A stretch of DNA of 23,703 nucleotides from positions 1 through 23,703 of the forward strand of contig VSPM01000040.1 of the NCBI GenBank assembly GCA_009775365.1, read 5' to 3'. The notes under the pieces are model-generated. The model was not told where the DNA came from, searched no databases, and saw only the letters and a program-made list of their open reading frames with translations. Source of the stretch: Muribaculaceae bacterium. Its GTDB lineage: Bacteria; Bacteroidota; Bacteroidia; Bacteroidales; Muribaculaceae. A program made the translations under genes and the position numbers. Of this stretch, positions 15,088 through 23,651 are shown one piece after another. How positions within the stretch are numbered: position 1 is the stretch's first letter; each line of letters starts with the position of its first letter.

Positions 15088-17100
15088 TCAAAACATGGTC
15101 TTGACCTGTGTGTAGACATTGTCAGGTGTGAATCCGAGTTTCTCATCGAGCACCTTGTAGGGAGCGGAGAATCCGAATGATTCAAGACCCCATATTTTGC
15201 CATCTGTGCCGACGAGGCCGAGGAGGTTGACGGGGAGTCCGGCTGTGAGACCGAATCTCTTCACTCCCTTGGGAAGCACTGTCTCCTGGTATTCGGCAGG
15301 CTGAGTGCGGAACAATCCTTCAGACGGAACAGACACCACGCGGACTTTCAGCCCGTCATTGCGCAGAAGGTTTGCGCCTTCAACGAGAGTGGCAACCTCT
15401 GAACCTGTGGCGACGAGCACTACGTCGGGGTTTGCGTCGGAGCCTTCAACAATATATCCGCCTTTTGCCACCTGTGAGTAGTCATTGCCGGCGGGGAGAT
15501 TGTTGATGTTCTGGCGAGACAGGATCAGAGCAGTGGGAGTGTAGACATTCTCCATGGCGAGCTTCCATGCCTGTGTTGTTTCCTCGGCGTCGGCGGGACG
15601 AAGCACAAGCACGGAGTTGCGGCCATGGTGGTTGCGAAGTTTTTCCATTAGGCGAATCTGCGCTTCCTGCTCAACAGGCTCGTGAGTGGGTCCGTCTTCA
15701 CCCACGCGGAATGCGTCGTGAGTCCAGATGAATTTCACAGGGAGCTCCATGAGGGCAGCCATGCGCACTGCAGGCTTCATATAGTCGGAGAACACGAAGA
15801 ATGTTGCGCAAGCGGCAATCACTCCTCCGTGGAGCGCCATGCCTATGCAGCAGCAAGCCATTGTGAGCTCGGCAACACCTGCCTGGAGGAATGCTCCTGA
15901 GAAGTCGCCCTTTGTGAAGGCATGGGTCTGCTTGAGGAAAGAGATTGTCTTGTCAGACTCGGAAAGGTCGGCAGAAGAGCACACCATGTTAGGCACCTGC
16001 TTTGCAAGTTCTGCGAGCACTGCTCCCGAAGCATTGCGAGTGGCGTCGTTCTCTTTCTGCTGCACTTTGCTCCAGTCGATTTCGGGAGCCTTGTTTTCAA
16101 ACCATTCAGCCACTTCAGCATCTTTCTCAGGATTTGCTTTAGCCCATTCGCTTTCTACGCCTCTGCGCTCAGCCACGATTCCTTCGAGAGCCTTGGCGCG
16201 TTCTGCATAAAGCTCCTTAACTTCGTCGAACACTACAAACGGATCGTCGGGATTTCCTCCGAGGTTGACGATAGTGTTGCGATAAGCGTCGCCTCCGAGA
16301 GGAGCTCCATGGGTCTTGCAGTTGCATTCATAAGAAGTGTTGTCGGCCTTGCGTGCGCCTTTGCCCATGATGCACTTGCCGATGATGAGGGTAGGACGTT
16401 CGGTCTCGGCCTTTGCCGCGTCGAGAGCTGTGCGAATCTCGTCTACGTCATGACCGTTAATCTCCATCACGTTCCAGCCCCATGAGCGATACTTCATGGC
16501 GGTGTCTTCGTTTGTCACCTCTGATGTGGATGTTGAGAGCTGGATGTCGTTGGAGTCATAGAACATGATGAGGTTGTCAAGGCCGAGATGACCGGCGATG
16601 CGTCCGGCGCCCTGAGAAATCTCCTCCTGGATTCCGCCGTCGGAGATGTAGGCGTAGATTGTTTCTTTAGCAAATCCGGGGTTGCCTGTGCGGGTTGCAA
16701 GGAACTTGGCGGCAATAGCTGCTCCCACTGCGAAAGCGTGTCCCTGTCCGAGGGGGCCTGAAGTGTTCTCGATGCCGCGGGCTATGTCAAACTCGGGGTG
16801 GCCGGTTGTGGGGCTTCCCCACTGGCGGAGCTGCTTGAGTTCGTCCATAGAGAATTTCCCGATGAGGGCGAGTTGGGCATAGAGCATCGGAGCCATGTGG
16901 CCGGGGTCGAGGAAGAATCGGTCGCGGGCGTTCCATGTCGGGTCTGCGGGGTCGAAAACGAGATATTCGCTATAAAGCACATTGATGAAATCCGCACCGC
17001 CCATGGCGCCGCCGGGGTGGCCTGATTTCGCTTTTTCAACCATAGATGCAGCCAGGATTCTGATGTTGTCGGCTGCGAGGTTAAGTGTCTCTTTTTTCAT
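15088..17100 (-). CDS. tkt: Transketolase
   Basis: The 670-aa protein is a full-length transketolase of the type found in Bacteroides, which I recognise along most of its length. Active-site features include H28 (SGHPGG), H68 (DPGHMAP), the thiamine diphosphate/metal motif SDGGIQEE at 153-160 with N184, and catalytic E411 (AGVAELTMACC). The common GDG of the cofactor motif is SDG, usual for this branch. It moves two-carbon units between pentose and hexose phosphates in the cytoplasm, which supplies pentose phosphates in bacteria that often lack the oxidative branch. It is transcribed alone: a -7 element lies about 70 bp upstream and a strong terminator follows. It is not co-transcribed with the glp operon despite the shared direction. 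Confidence 0.97.
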   Translation of the reverse strand: MKKETLNLAADNIRILAASMVEKAKSGHPGGAMGGADFINVLYSEYLVFDPADPTWNARDRFFLDPGHMAPMLYAQLALIGKFSMDELKQLRQWGSPTTGHPEFDIARGIENTSGPLGQGHAFAVGAAIAAKFLATRTGNPGFAKETIYAYISDGGIQEEISQGAGRIAGHLGLDNLIMFYDSNDIQLSTSTSEVTNEDTAMKYRSWGWNVMEINGHDVDEIRTALDAAKAETERPTLIIGKCIMGKGARKADNTSYECNCKTHGAPLGGDAYRNTIVNLGGNPDDPFVVFDEVKELYAERAKALEGIVAERRGVESEWAKANPEKDAEVAEWFENKAPEIDWSKVQQKENDATRNASGAVLAELAKQVPNMVCSSADLSESDKTISFLKQTHAFTKGDFSGAFLQAGVAELTMACCCIGMALHGGVIAACATFFVFSDYMKPAVRMAALMELPVKFIWTHDAFRVGEDGPTHEPVEQEAQIRLMEKLRNHHGRNSVLVLRPADAEETTQAWKLAMENVYTPTALILSRQNINNLPAGNDYSQVAKGGYIVEGSDANPDVVLVATGSEVATLVEGANLLRNDGLKVRVVSVPSEGLFRTQPAEYQETVLPKGVKRFGLTAGLPVNLLGLVGTDGKIWGLESFGFSAPYKVLDEKLGFTPDNVYTQVKTMF

Positions 17101-17167
17101 TGTATTACTATTTTCAATTTTGAAATGTCAGGTTAAATACGAGAAGACGATATCTTGAATCGCACTG

Positions 17168-17175
17168 CAAAGATA
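17168..17175 (-). promoter_or_regulatory. -7 promoter element of tkt
   Basis: TATCTTTG on the minus strand is an exact TAnnTTTG match, 68-75 bp upstream of the tkt start. A TTTG lies upstream but only 12 bp away instead of about 19-20, so the -33 element is weak or absent. Confidence 0.5.
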
Positions 17176-17198
17176 GTAAATTTGAATCAAATGAGGTT

Positions 17199-17552
17199 TT
17201 AAAATATTATAGAAAGGGGGGACAATTGAATAGGTAAGTGAAAATATCGTGCATAATTGTTTAAAAATTGTGCAAATGCGTGAAATATGAGGTTGGCCGG
17301 CCCGCGAGAAAGATAAACATGACACACCGTCGAGGTTTCGTTCAGACTTGCAATTAGGAGCGCCTTCACGGCGAGGTTCCCCGACTCCGGAGCGATTTTG
17401 CGCTGTGATTCCGAAAGTTTTGGCGTAGGCAATTTGCCATTGCGTTCCGCCTCTTCGGTGAATATTCGTGCATCTTCGCTCCAAAGTCCGGGAGATGTAT
17501 TGATTGTCATTGCCATAGTTTTTATTTCCCTTCTGATTTCTTGCAAAGTCAT
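17199..17552 (-). CDS. Doubtful small ORF with an antitoxin-like N-terminus
   Basis: The first 55 residues look like protein: MTINTSPGLWSEDARIFTEE (from codon 15) followed by a charged helix and PKLSESQRKI. This pattern (TIxTSPxL, then A-x-x-F-x-x-x-A-E) resembles small Bacteroidales proteins I associate with toxin-antitoxin loci, though I cannot name the family. From about residue 70 the composition stops looking like protein, so the gene may be truncated, frameshifted, or have lost its stop. Alternative starts are Met13 and Met15. No partner toxin was found next to it. It may not be expressed. Confidence 0.3.
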   Translation of the reverse strand: MTLQEIRREIKTMAMTINTSPGLWSEDARIFTEEAERNGKLPTPKLSESQRKIAPESGNLAVKALLIASLNETSTVCHVYLSRGPANLIFHAFAQFLNNYARYFHLPIQLSPLSIIF

Positions 17553-17757
17553 AGCGAATTTCTTATATAATCAGCTTGATAAGCTAATAAAAGTCGGTTG
17601 GCGCTTGAGAGATGGACTTTGTCATGAAGGAATAATATTGTCAGGAGATTTTGAACATAAAATCGGCAAATATGGGATGAACAAAATTGGTCGCTCAAAC
17701 GTTATATGGATAAAGAAACAAAAGAAAAACAAACAATAATTTTAGCACGATTGTAGT

Positions 17758-17958
17758 ATGACAATGTCAGCTGTAACAGATAATGCCAAGAACCTGTTTC
17801 AAAAACTGGTGGCTGGTTACCAATACACATTCAAGGAACTTTCAGCACTTTGCGATTATACTCACACCGAGTTGTGCCTCGCATTGCTATACCTGATAAA
17901 AGAAGGCAAAATGAAGCAATATCGACTTCAGGAAGTTTATTATCAAGCCGTGGATTAA
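17758..17958 (+). CDS. Small winged-helix-like protein (66 aa)
   Basis: This is the only convincing plus-strand gene in the window. The 66-aa product is helical: an N-terminal helix (DNAKNLFQKLVAGYQ), then TFKELSALCDYTHTELCLAL, which reads like the helix-turn-helix of a winged-helix domain, then a short strand pair after KEGK that could be the wing. It resembles the small wHTH proteins common in Bacteroidetes, which may bind nucleic acid; no target is known. ATGs at 17758 and 17764 are both possible starts. It is convergent with the AraC-family gene, and a strong terminator follows 31 bp past its stop. Confidence 0.65.
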   Translation: MTMSAVTDNAKNLFQKLVAGYQYTFKELSALCDYTHTELCLALLYLIKEGKMKQYRLQEVYYQAVD

Positions 17959-17988
17959 GTATTTAAATCTGTATTATTAAAACTCAAG

Positions 17989-18037
17989 AAGCCTGGCGCC
18001 ATCTTGCTTGCATAAGCGGATGTCCCCGGGCTTTTTT
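17989..18037 (+). terminator. Bidirectional terminator between the small gene and the AraC gene
   Basis: AAGCC-TGG at 17989-17996 pairs with CC-GGGCTT ending at 18033, and inner CATC/GATG and GCTT/AAGC pairings extend the stem. On the plus strand it runs into TTTTTT (18032-18037). On the minus strand the stem is followed by CTTGAGTTTT, so it can also serve the AraC gene, which ends at 18057. Confidence 0.75.
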
Positions 18038-18056
18038 ATGAATTAAATTTGTTAAA

Positions 18057-18977
18057 TCAGTTGCTGCGGATTTTGCGGTATTCTGTGGGACTTTGCCCTG
18101 TTATTCTTTTGAAAAGCCTTGAAAAATGTTGTGGATATTGAAAACCGAGGTCGTAGGCTATTATGCTTATATCATTGTCGGTGGCTGACAGGCGCTGACA
18201 TGCAACATTTATGATATGTCTTGAGATGGTGTCCTGCGCTGTGATTCCCGTCTCTTTTTTTACAAGGTCGCCGAAATATCCCGGTGTCAGATTTGATTTG
18301 CCGGCAAAATAAGCCACACTCGGCACCACGTCGCAATGAGGGTCGTTGTAATATTCCCGCAATTGCCGTTCGAAGTTGGCCACAATGTCTGAATTCACCT
18401 TGTGGCGAGTGATGAACTGCCGGTCGTAGAATCGGTCGATATATTCAAGCAGCACAAGAATGTTGGCGGAAATCACCGAGGCTGAGTGATGGTCGACAGG
18501 GTGTTGCAATTCCTGATTTATTTTCTCGACACACTCCACAAACAATGCTCTTTCAGTGTCGGAAAGATGAAGCGCCTCACGTTGGGAATAATCAAAATAT
18601 CTGAACTGATTGATTTTGTCGCCAAGGGGAGTGCCATATAATATGTCGGGATGGAACAAAAGACCTATGGCGTCGGAGGCCAGTTCATCATTTTTCATTT
18701 CTACCCCTATGATCTGCCCGGGAGAGAAACTTGTGACAGTGCCTTCCTGATAATCATACGGCTCCCTGCCATACAGCACCCTGCAATTGCTGTTGTTCTT
18801 CAGGAACAGGGCATAAATGCCATATTCCATTTTAATGCGGTTGACAACTTTCGTTGCCTTCTTCAAGTCAATCACCGCCACAAGCGGATGAAGTGTCGGC
18901 AGGCCATAGAGTTTGTTATAGTCGTCGATTGACGCAAGGTTCGCCACAGCATACTCTTTATCGTTCTTTTTTTCCAT
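18057..18977 (-). CDS. AraC-family transcriptional regulator
   Basis: The 306-aa protein has an N-terminal ligand-sensing region (about 1-190, cupin-like strands such as TSFSPGQIIGVEM) and a C-terminal AraC/XylS DNA-binding domain (about 205-304) with two helix-turn-helix motifs. The second contains ISIIAYDLGFQYPQHFSRLFKRITGQ in segments and ends with SPTEYRK, the family signature. Such regulators usually activate transport or catabolic genes. No target can be assigned: the neighbours are a convergent small gene and an upstream operon ending 460 bp away. A TATCTTTG element lies about 65-72 bp upstream of the start. It is soluble and cytoplasmic, with no sensor kinase fusion. Confidence 0.92.
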   Translation of the reverse strand: MEKKNDKEYAVANLASIDDYNKLYGLPTLHPLVAVIDLKKATKVVNRIKMEYGIYALFLKNNSNCRVLYGREPYDYQEGTVTSFSPGQIIGVEMKNDELASDAIGLLFHPDILYGTPLGDKINQFRYFDYSQREALHLSDTERALFVECVEKINQELQHPVDHHSASVISANILVLLEYIDRFYDRQFITRHKVNSDIVANFERQLREYYNDPHCDVVPSVAYFAGKSNLTPGYFGDLVKKETGITAQDTISRHIINVACQRLSATDNDISIIAYDLGFQYPQHFSRLFKRITGQSPTEYRKIRSN

Positions 18978-19041
18978 AGGGAGAAAGTGTTATAATGACT
19001 GAAACGGGCATCACAATCGTCAAGACAATGATTTCCACATG

Positions 19042-19049
19042 CAAAGATA
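19042..19049 (-). promoter_or_regulatory. -7 promoter element of the AraC gene
   Basis: TATCTTTG on the minus strand fits TAnnTTTG exactly, 65 bp before the start at 18977. A well-spaced TTTG at -33 is not seen, so an activator may be needed, or a different promoter is used. Confidence 0.45.
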
Positions 19050-19396
19050 ACACAAATATATCATAGCCGGCTCCTCGTGTGGCTTCATTGGTATGAGTTT
19101 CCATAATAATGGTAAATTCCTTCCCCTCCCACAAGAAGCAGCGTGAAAAGCACCAGGGAACTATGGGAGAATGCTTCCGGAAAGACATCAAGCGACAGCC
19201 TTCAAACGTTTTTTAGAAGTTTTGGCGCAAGATATAAACGTATCCCCAAACGCCCAAGGGCAACACCCTCGCCGCAAATGAAAAGTCTGGCGACTTTTCT
19301 CCATGAATACTGCTAATAGGTATATGATATTTATCGCTGCTCACGATGCCTGTCTCAGGTGTCAATTTCGAAAATACGCAAGCTGCGGAAATACAC

Positions 19397-19431
19397 AGGC
19401 TGCAGGATCCACTTTCTGAATCCTGCAGCCT
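19397..19431 (-). terminator. Terminator hairpin of the secreted-protein operon
   Basis: GGCTGCAGGAT (19398-19408) and ATCCTGCAGCC (19420-19430) form a perfect 11-bp stem, extended by one A-T pair, with an 11-nt loop. It starts 6 bp after the stop of the 672-aa gene. No U-tract follows. Confidence 0.7.
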
Positions 19432-19436
19432 ATTTC

Positions 19437-21455
19437 TCATCTGACAAGGATTTTTGCGGGGCGGCCGCCGTCTATCCTCACTATATAAATACCTTCTGGA
19501 AGAGCGATGAACGCTCCGGCGCCTTTATACGTGACAGCCATACCTGCGGTTCTGCAGATTTCGATTCTGTCATAAGAGCCGTTTATCAACACTCCTCCAG
19601 GCACTCCCGATGCCGAAGCACGCATGACACCGTCGGATGTCAGATCTTCCACTTGCGAGAACTCTTTTATGGCGAGATGCTCTCCTCCATGACATGACAC
19701 TGCGTTCTCGATTACACCGGTCTCACTGTTGACCAGCATAGCCACCACATCGAAATCCTCTTTCGATGCGAGAGGGGCGACCGGCAGAATGGCATTGTAA
19801 CCATAGCTGACCTTCGCATTTTTCACAGTAGGCAAGGAATTCTCCACTCCGAGATAGTCATCGACATATCTCGCCACATCATCAAACATATAGACAGCAT
19901 TAGCATCCCGGTTCTCCCATCCTCCGCAGTCTGAGCTGGAGCCGGCATATCCGTTTGACTGCGCATAGGGTCCTACTCCATTCTCCAGAAGCACAAGCGA
20001 GATGCGGAAAGGCTTGTCATTGTCAAAAGCGAACTCCGTCTGAGTCTCGACGTTTATCTCCGATTTAGTCTCGTCTGTATAATAGAGCTGCATTGTCATG
20101 CCGGCCATTGACGGCATCGACGTCTCCGACAGAAAGACACTCTCCACAAAGGGGCCGAAATCAAATATGCTTACCCCATAGATCTCATCATTACGATTGA
20201 AACGTGCATGCGGAAAATTGGAATACATCTCAAACTGCTTTTTGTAGGAATGCTCCTCGTCGGTTATCTGCATTATGTCATTGTAGTGAGCTCCTATACC
20301 GATAAATCTGTCGGGATATTTCTCTTTCATATATTCCATAGAGGCTATGCCACGGGGGCAGTTCCCGCACCACAGTCCGGTCCCTTCCTCCATGACCATA
20401 CTGCGGTCATAACCCTGAGCCGGATCAAGACAGAGCGTCAGTCCCTCGGTAATGTTGTTCGACATATCGATGTCGGGCTCTCCGTTGACTGATGTCACCG
20501 TAATTCCGACCGGGATATCTATTCCATAATCCTGACACACCAGCGTCTCGGTTATGGTCGCCGTCTCGCTGAATTCAATAGGCGTCGGGAATGAATATTC
20601 TTTTTCCACCTCATTGTCGCCGACCTTGCACACATAGCCGACCGACGTTAACGGGTTGACACCGATATTGCGTATCGTGAAACTTGTGTTGAAATCACCT
20701 TTCGGAACCTGCGCCGGTATTCTGCCCGAAACGATCTCCACATCGTTGACAGGCAGAGCCTCTCCCCTCAATCTCACCTGGATGCACAGGCTTCCGTAGA
20801 TAGGCGCCCAGTTTTCCCATTTCCGTTCACCATCCAGAGAATAGTTCACCCAGAAGCTGCAGTCGTTGTCGACTTTAATCCGATCAGCCACAAACACACA
20901 GTCATCGTTCGTAGGACGCGTCACCTTATATCCGATATACAGGGGTTTGCCGGCCTCAAGCACATATGGATTCTCAAACTTTATCTCCGACCATGTCATT
21001 GATGTTTTGCTTAGACGCCCGCGCTGTGTCATGAAGGGTTCATCATTGAATATGTCATGACTTAGGAAGACAGTCGCGTCAGTCACATTGTTCACTCTCC
21101 AGTTTGACACATTGAAGCCGCTGCATATCACAACCGACATCACCTCAGTGCCAGCGTAGCGCTCCGTCAACGAACCCGGCAGGAGTATGGCCGCACTGTT
21201 TTCAACATCGTCGGAATCTCCGGTGGCAAGGCCGGTGACAGGGTCTCCGCAATAACGGAACGTCAGCACCGATTCTTCATCCGGGCCAGCATACGCGGGC
21301 GCCTGTGTCAGATGACCGTTCATATCCACAATAAACTCTCGCACTCCTTCTTGTCTTTCAGATATGGCAGTAACCGTTGCCGAAGCCTCGGAGTATGCAG
21401 CAGCTGCATAGATTGCGGCTGCTGCTATGACAAAAATTGGACTCATGACTTTCAT
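19437..21455 (-). CDS. Secreted Omp28-like protein with a thioredoxin-type CxxC motif
   Basis: The 672-aa protein begins with a signal peptide (MKVMSPIFVIAAAAIYAAAA, cleavage near residue 23-26). A beta-rich N-terminal region (about 30-230) and an immunoglobulin-like segment (about 240-340) precede a thioredoxin-like domain with W362-C363-G-N-C366-P-R-G, the pattern of Omp28-type proteins of Porphyromonas and related Bacteroidetes. The C-terminus ends GIYIVRIDGG then KILVR, a short beta tail like the sorting tails of secreted Bacteroidetes proteins. It is probably outside the cytoplasm, on the surface or in the outer membrane. The CxxC could act in thiol-disulfide exchange, but Omp28 function is not established. 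It starts 20 bp after the 686-aa gene, so the two are co-transcribed. Confidence 0.8.
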   Translation of the reverse strand: MKVMSPIFVIAAAAIYAAAAYSEASATVTAISERQEGVREFIVDMNGHLTQAPAYAGPDEESVLTFRYCGDPVTGLATGDSDDVENSAAILLPGSLTERYAGTEVMSVVICSGFNVSNWRVNNVTDATVFLSHDIFNDEPFMTQRGRLSKTSMTWSEIKFENPYVLEAGKPLYIGYKVTRPTNDDCVFVADRIKVDNDCSFWVNYSLDGERKWENWAPIYGSLCIQVRLRGEALPVNDVEIVSGRIPAQVPKGDFNTSFTIRNIGVNPLTSVGYVCKVGDNEVEKEYSFPTPIEFSETATITETLVCQDYGIDIPVGITVTSVNGEPDIDMSNNITEGLTLCLDPAQGYDRSMVMEEGTGLWCGNCPRGIASMEYMKEKYPDRFIGIGAHYNDIMQITDEEHSYKKQFEMYSNFPHARFNRNDEIYGVSIFDFGPFVESVFLSETSMPSMAGMTMQLYYTDETKSEINVETQTEFAFDNDKPFRISLVLLENGVGPYAQSNGYAGSSSDCGGWENRDANAVYMFDDVARYVDDYLGVENSLPTVKNAKVSYGYNAILPVAPLASKEDFDVVAMLVNSETGVIENAVSCHGGEHLAIKEFSQVEDLTSDGVMRASASGVPGGVLINGSYDRIEICRTAGMAVTYKGAGAFIALPEGIYIVRIDGGRPAKILVR

Positions 21456-21475
21456 TATTATTTACCTGTTACGAT

Positions 21476-23536
21476 TCATTTTACTATTACCTTGCACGCC
21501 GATCCGTCTTTTACACGCACGTACACTCCGGGAGCAAGACTGCCGTTCTGAACCCTTGCACCCGATATATTGTAATAGACAGCCTTTCCTGATACAGTCT
21601 CTTCGCCTATCTCTTTGACATTGTCATTGATTGTAAGACTGCATGTCCATGCCGATCCAGGATCTGAAGCAGATGCCACTCCGGCCATACCTTCATAAGC
21701 ATCAAGATTGAGAGTCCGTGTCGAGGGATTGTTACGGTCTGCCAGACGAAGATAGCCCCCTGCCAGATCAAGCATATACAAACCAGCCTCCGACTCGTTG
21801 GTAGTCACAGGCACCTGTTCGCCGAGAGTCCCGATGTACCAGCCTTCTGCGTTACAGAGGTGATATCGGCCGTTGCTTACATATACAAGTTGCCATATCG
21901 CCTTGTCGCTCAGTTCGCCGACAGTATTGAGGCCATCTTCGGCAACCGCCAGATATTCGATACCGTTTTCTCCGCTGCGTCTTACGTTGGCGATAGTAAC
22001 CCAGTCTCCGTCTGGTTCAATCTCAAGCCGCTCCTCAATCCGGACAAGAGCATCGTTGTAATACATTTTCAGGTTGGCCACAGCCTCCGTAGACTGAGGT
22101 GCGAAATCAGTCATCTTACACCCGCTGATGTAATCGATTACCTCTTCAAAAAGATCCTGTGCCCACGGCACGGCATTCTTGTACGAAACAATTTCATCAA
22201 GAATCACGCGGCGCGAGGAGTTGAATATGAGTTCATGATCCACTCCTGCGACAGGTTCGGGAATCCAGCTTGTGTTCTCCACGTCATCAGGTGAGCCAAG
22301 GCCCGTGAAATACTGATGATCCGGATCGATTGAAAGCCTGCTGAGACAGGAGGTCTCTGTGGGAGGATAGCAATAAGATATCACGTAGCTATTCTGTCCC
22401 TCCTCTCCGTTCTTGACCATATACAGATTGAAGCTCTTATCCGTCTTCCAGCCATCCTTCGTGTTCCAGAAGAAAGGATACGAGTAATAAAGACGGGTGC
22501 CATAATACTGGCTTTCGATCTGAATGCCGTCGCCAAAATCGTTTGAGCCATAGAAGTAGCAATATGAACCCTCTCCCAAAGCCCCATGAGTGAGCGCGAT
22601 ACCATCATCGTCAAACATGAGAATGTCATCGGGGTCGGCGGCACTACGGATAATGTAAAGTTGCTTCTCTTCGTCGGTCGACAGCACGACGTCGGGCTTG
22701 CCCTCCTTAATCACTGTCACACTCTCGAATGTCCAGGTGCTGCCTGCGTCATTATACGCATATCCCACCAGATCCGAGCCGGCGGTGTCCAAATTGAGCG
22801 AGACATTGCTCACGGTCATGAAACGAAGGGCATTGGCATAAGGGTAGAGCCAGAATTCTCCGGCCTCCGACGCCTCATAGGTGGTCTTCACGGTCTGTCC
22901 GTTCGTGGGCTCGCAGATATACACGCCGTTCTGATTGCGTATTCTGAAAGTCGATTCGTTTGATTCCACCGGTTCAAGATCCCATATGCCTGAATAATCT
23001 GGAGTGGAGGTAGTGTTCACGGTGATGATTCCGTCTGTCTCTTTCGAGCAAATATACCATCCGGTCTCTGCCGCATTCTCATGTGAGCGACGGCGCATGT
23101 TGGAAATCTTCACAGTGTTTCCTCGTGCCTCTCTCGCAAGCTGCAAATAGTATGCGGTGATTGACTCGTCCTTGAGCCGGACGATCTCGGCAATGGCGTC
23201 TTCAGGCGACTCAAACGAATCGCGATTCACCGACTCTATCTGCACGACGGCATCGTCGAGCAGCTGATGACACCAAGGAGAATAGCTCTTATAAGCTTTA
23301 AGCTCGGACACCGCATCCTCTTTGGCCTCTATGAGAGCCTGATCGGCAGCCACATTTGCCTCTATAAACCTCCAACTGTACTGATCCGCACTTTCTTGGA
23401 ATGAGGGGGAAGTTCCCTGAATCCATTTCCAGCTTGATATATAGCAGAGGGTCAGCTGATTGTCTTTCGTGAAGGTTGAAAGGTTATGATGACGGAATGT
23501 CATGCTCCAGCCATTGTCCTCATTTCCCTCAAGCAT
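21476..23536 (-). CDS. Large repeat-containing surface protein, probably N-terminally truncated
   Basis: This 686-aa protein holds a duplicated module. Unit A (about 62-275) and unit B (about 440-636) each have a helical pair (AKEDAVSELKAYKSYSPW; VILDEIVSYKNAVPW), then a beta-rich lectin-like part starting VKISNMRR or VTIANVRR and ending in GSTWTF or GSAWTC. A different beta-rich segment lies between (about 285-430). The C-terminus YYNISGARV then APGVYVRVKDG and KVIVK resembles a sorting-type tail and matches the tail of the next gene. No signal peptide is visible. Upstream codons stay open only to a TAA about 60 nt away with no ATG, and the protein starts inside what looks like a folded domain, so the 5' end is probably missing. 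Carbohydrate binding is plausible from the beta modules but not shown. Confidence 0.7.
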   Translation of the reverse strand: MLEGNEDNGWSMTFRHHNLSTFTKDNQLTLCYISSWKWIQGTSPSFQESADQYSWRFIEANVAADQALIEAKEDAVSELKAYKSYSPWCHQLLDDAVVQIESVNRDSFESPEDAIAEIVRLKDESITAYYLQLAREARGNTVKISNMRRRSHENAAETGWYICSKETDGIITVNTTSTPDYSGIWDLEPVESNESTFRIRNQNGVYICEPTNGQTVKTTYEASEAGEFWLYPYANALRFMTVSNVSLNLDTAGSDLVGYAYNDAGSTWTFESVTVIKEGKPDVVLSTDEEKQLYIIRSAADPDDILMFDDDGIALTHGALGEGSYCYFYGSNDFGDGIQIESQYYGTRLYYSYPFFWNTKDGWKTDKSFNLYMVKNGEEGQNSYVISYCYPPTETSCLSRLSIDPDHQYFTGLGSPDDVENTSWIPEPVAGVDHELIFNSSRRVILDEIVSYKNAVPWAQDLFEEVIDYISGCKMTDFAPQSTEAVANLKMYYNDALVRIEERLEIEPDGDWVTIANVRRSGENGIEYLAVAEDGLNTVGELSDKAIWQLVYVSNGRYHLCNAEGWYIGTLGEQVPVTTNESEAGLYMLDLAGGYLRLADRNNPSTRTLNLDAYEGMAGVASASDPGSAWTCSLTINDNVKEIGEETVSGKAVYYNISGARVQNGSLAPGVYVRVKDGSACKVIVK

Positions 23537-23629
23537 ATAGAACGAACTATATTAAAATCCAAATAAAATGAGGCAAAAATTACATCCACCTTAGATTATT
23601 TGAGAATAGTCATGCCTCCGTCCGCGCTT

Positions 23630-23651
23630 GGGGGCGGTTTAGGCCGCCCCC
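23630..23651. other. GC-rich hairpin upstream of the 686-aa gene
   Basis: GGGGGCGG (23630-23637) and CCGCCCCC (23644-23651) form a perfect 8-bp stem with a 6-nt loop, followed by a GGGG-CAT-CCCC palindrome near 23658. It may end a gene lying beyond the window, or be an intergenic palindromic repeat. It has no U-tract. The DNA here is far richer in GC than the AT-rich 80 bp next to it. Confidence 0.5.

Larger units (their letters stand above)
17101..17757. other. Long intergenic region between tkt and the small winged-helix gene
   Basis: These 657 bp hold the probable tkt promoter element (17168-17175), a doubtful antitoxin-like ORF on the minus strand (17199-17552), and a small palindrome AGCTT-GAT-AAGCT (17573-17585). 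AT content is high near both ends. A plus-strand frame at 17398-17739 is open but has no recognisable content. No RNA gene was recognised. Confidence 0.5.
18978..19436. other. Structured non-coding region upstream of the AraC gene
   Basis: The 459 bp contains a -7 element (TATCTTTG, 19042-19049, minus strand; TATATTTG at 19053-19060 also fits), two compact hairpins (AGGG-CAACA-CCCT near 19257 and GAAAAGTC/GACTTTTC at 19280-19299) and the terminator at 19397-19431. Frames across it are short and unlike protein. It could hold a small RNA or an interspersed repeat; neither can be shown from a single copy. Confidence 0.4.

Noticed and set aside
15088..17100. Transketolase as part of the glycerol operon
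   Set aside because: A 15-bp-stem terminator and 249 bp separate it from glpA, so co-transcription is unlikely.
17398..17739. Plus-strand open frame of 113 codons upstream of the small winged-helix gene
   Set aside because: It contains one hydrophobic stretch but is antisense to the more protein-like ORF at its left and unrecognisable at its right.
19213..19440. Minus-strand open frame of 75 codons after the Omp28-like gene
   Set aside because: It begins inside the terminator hairpin and crosses other hairpins; the composition is not protein-like.
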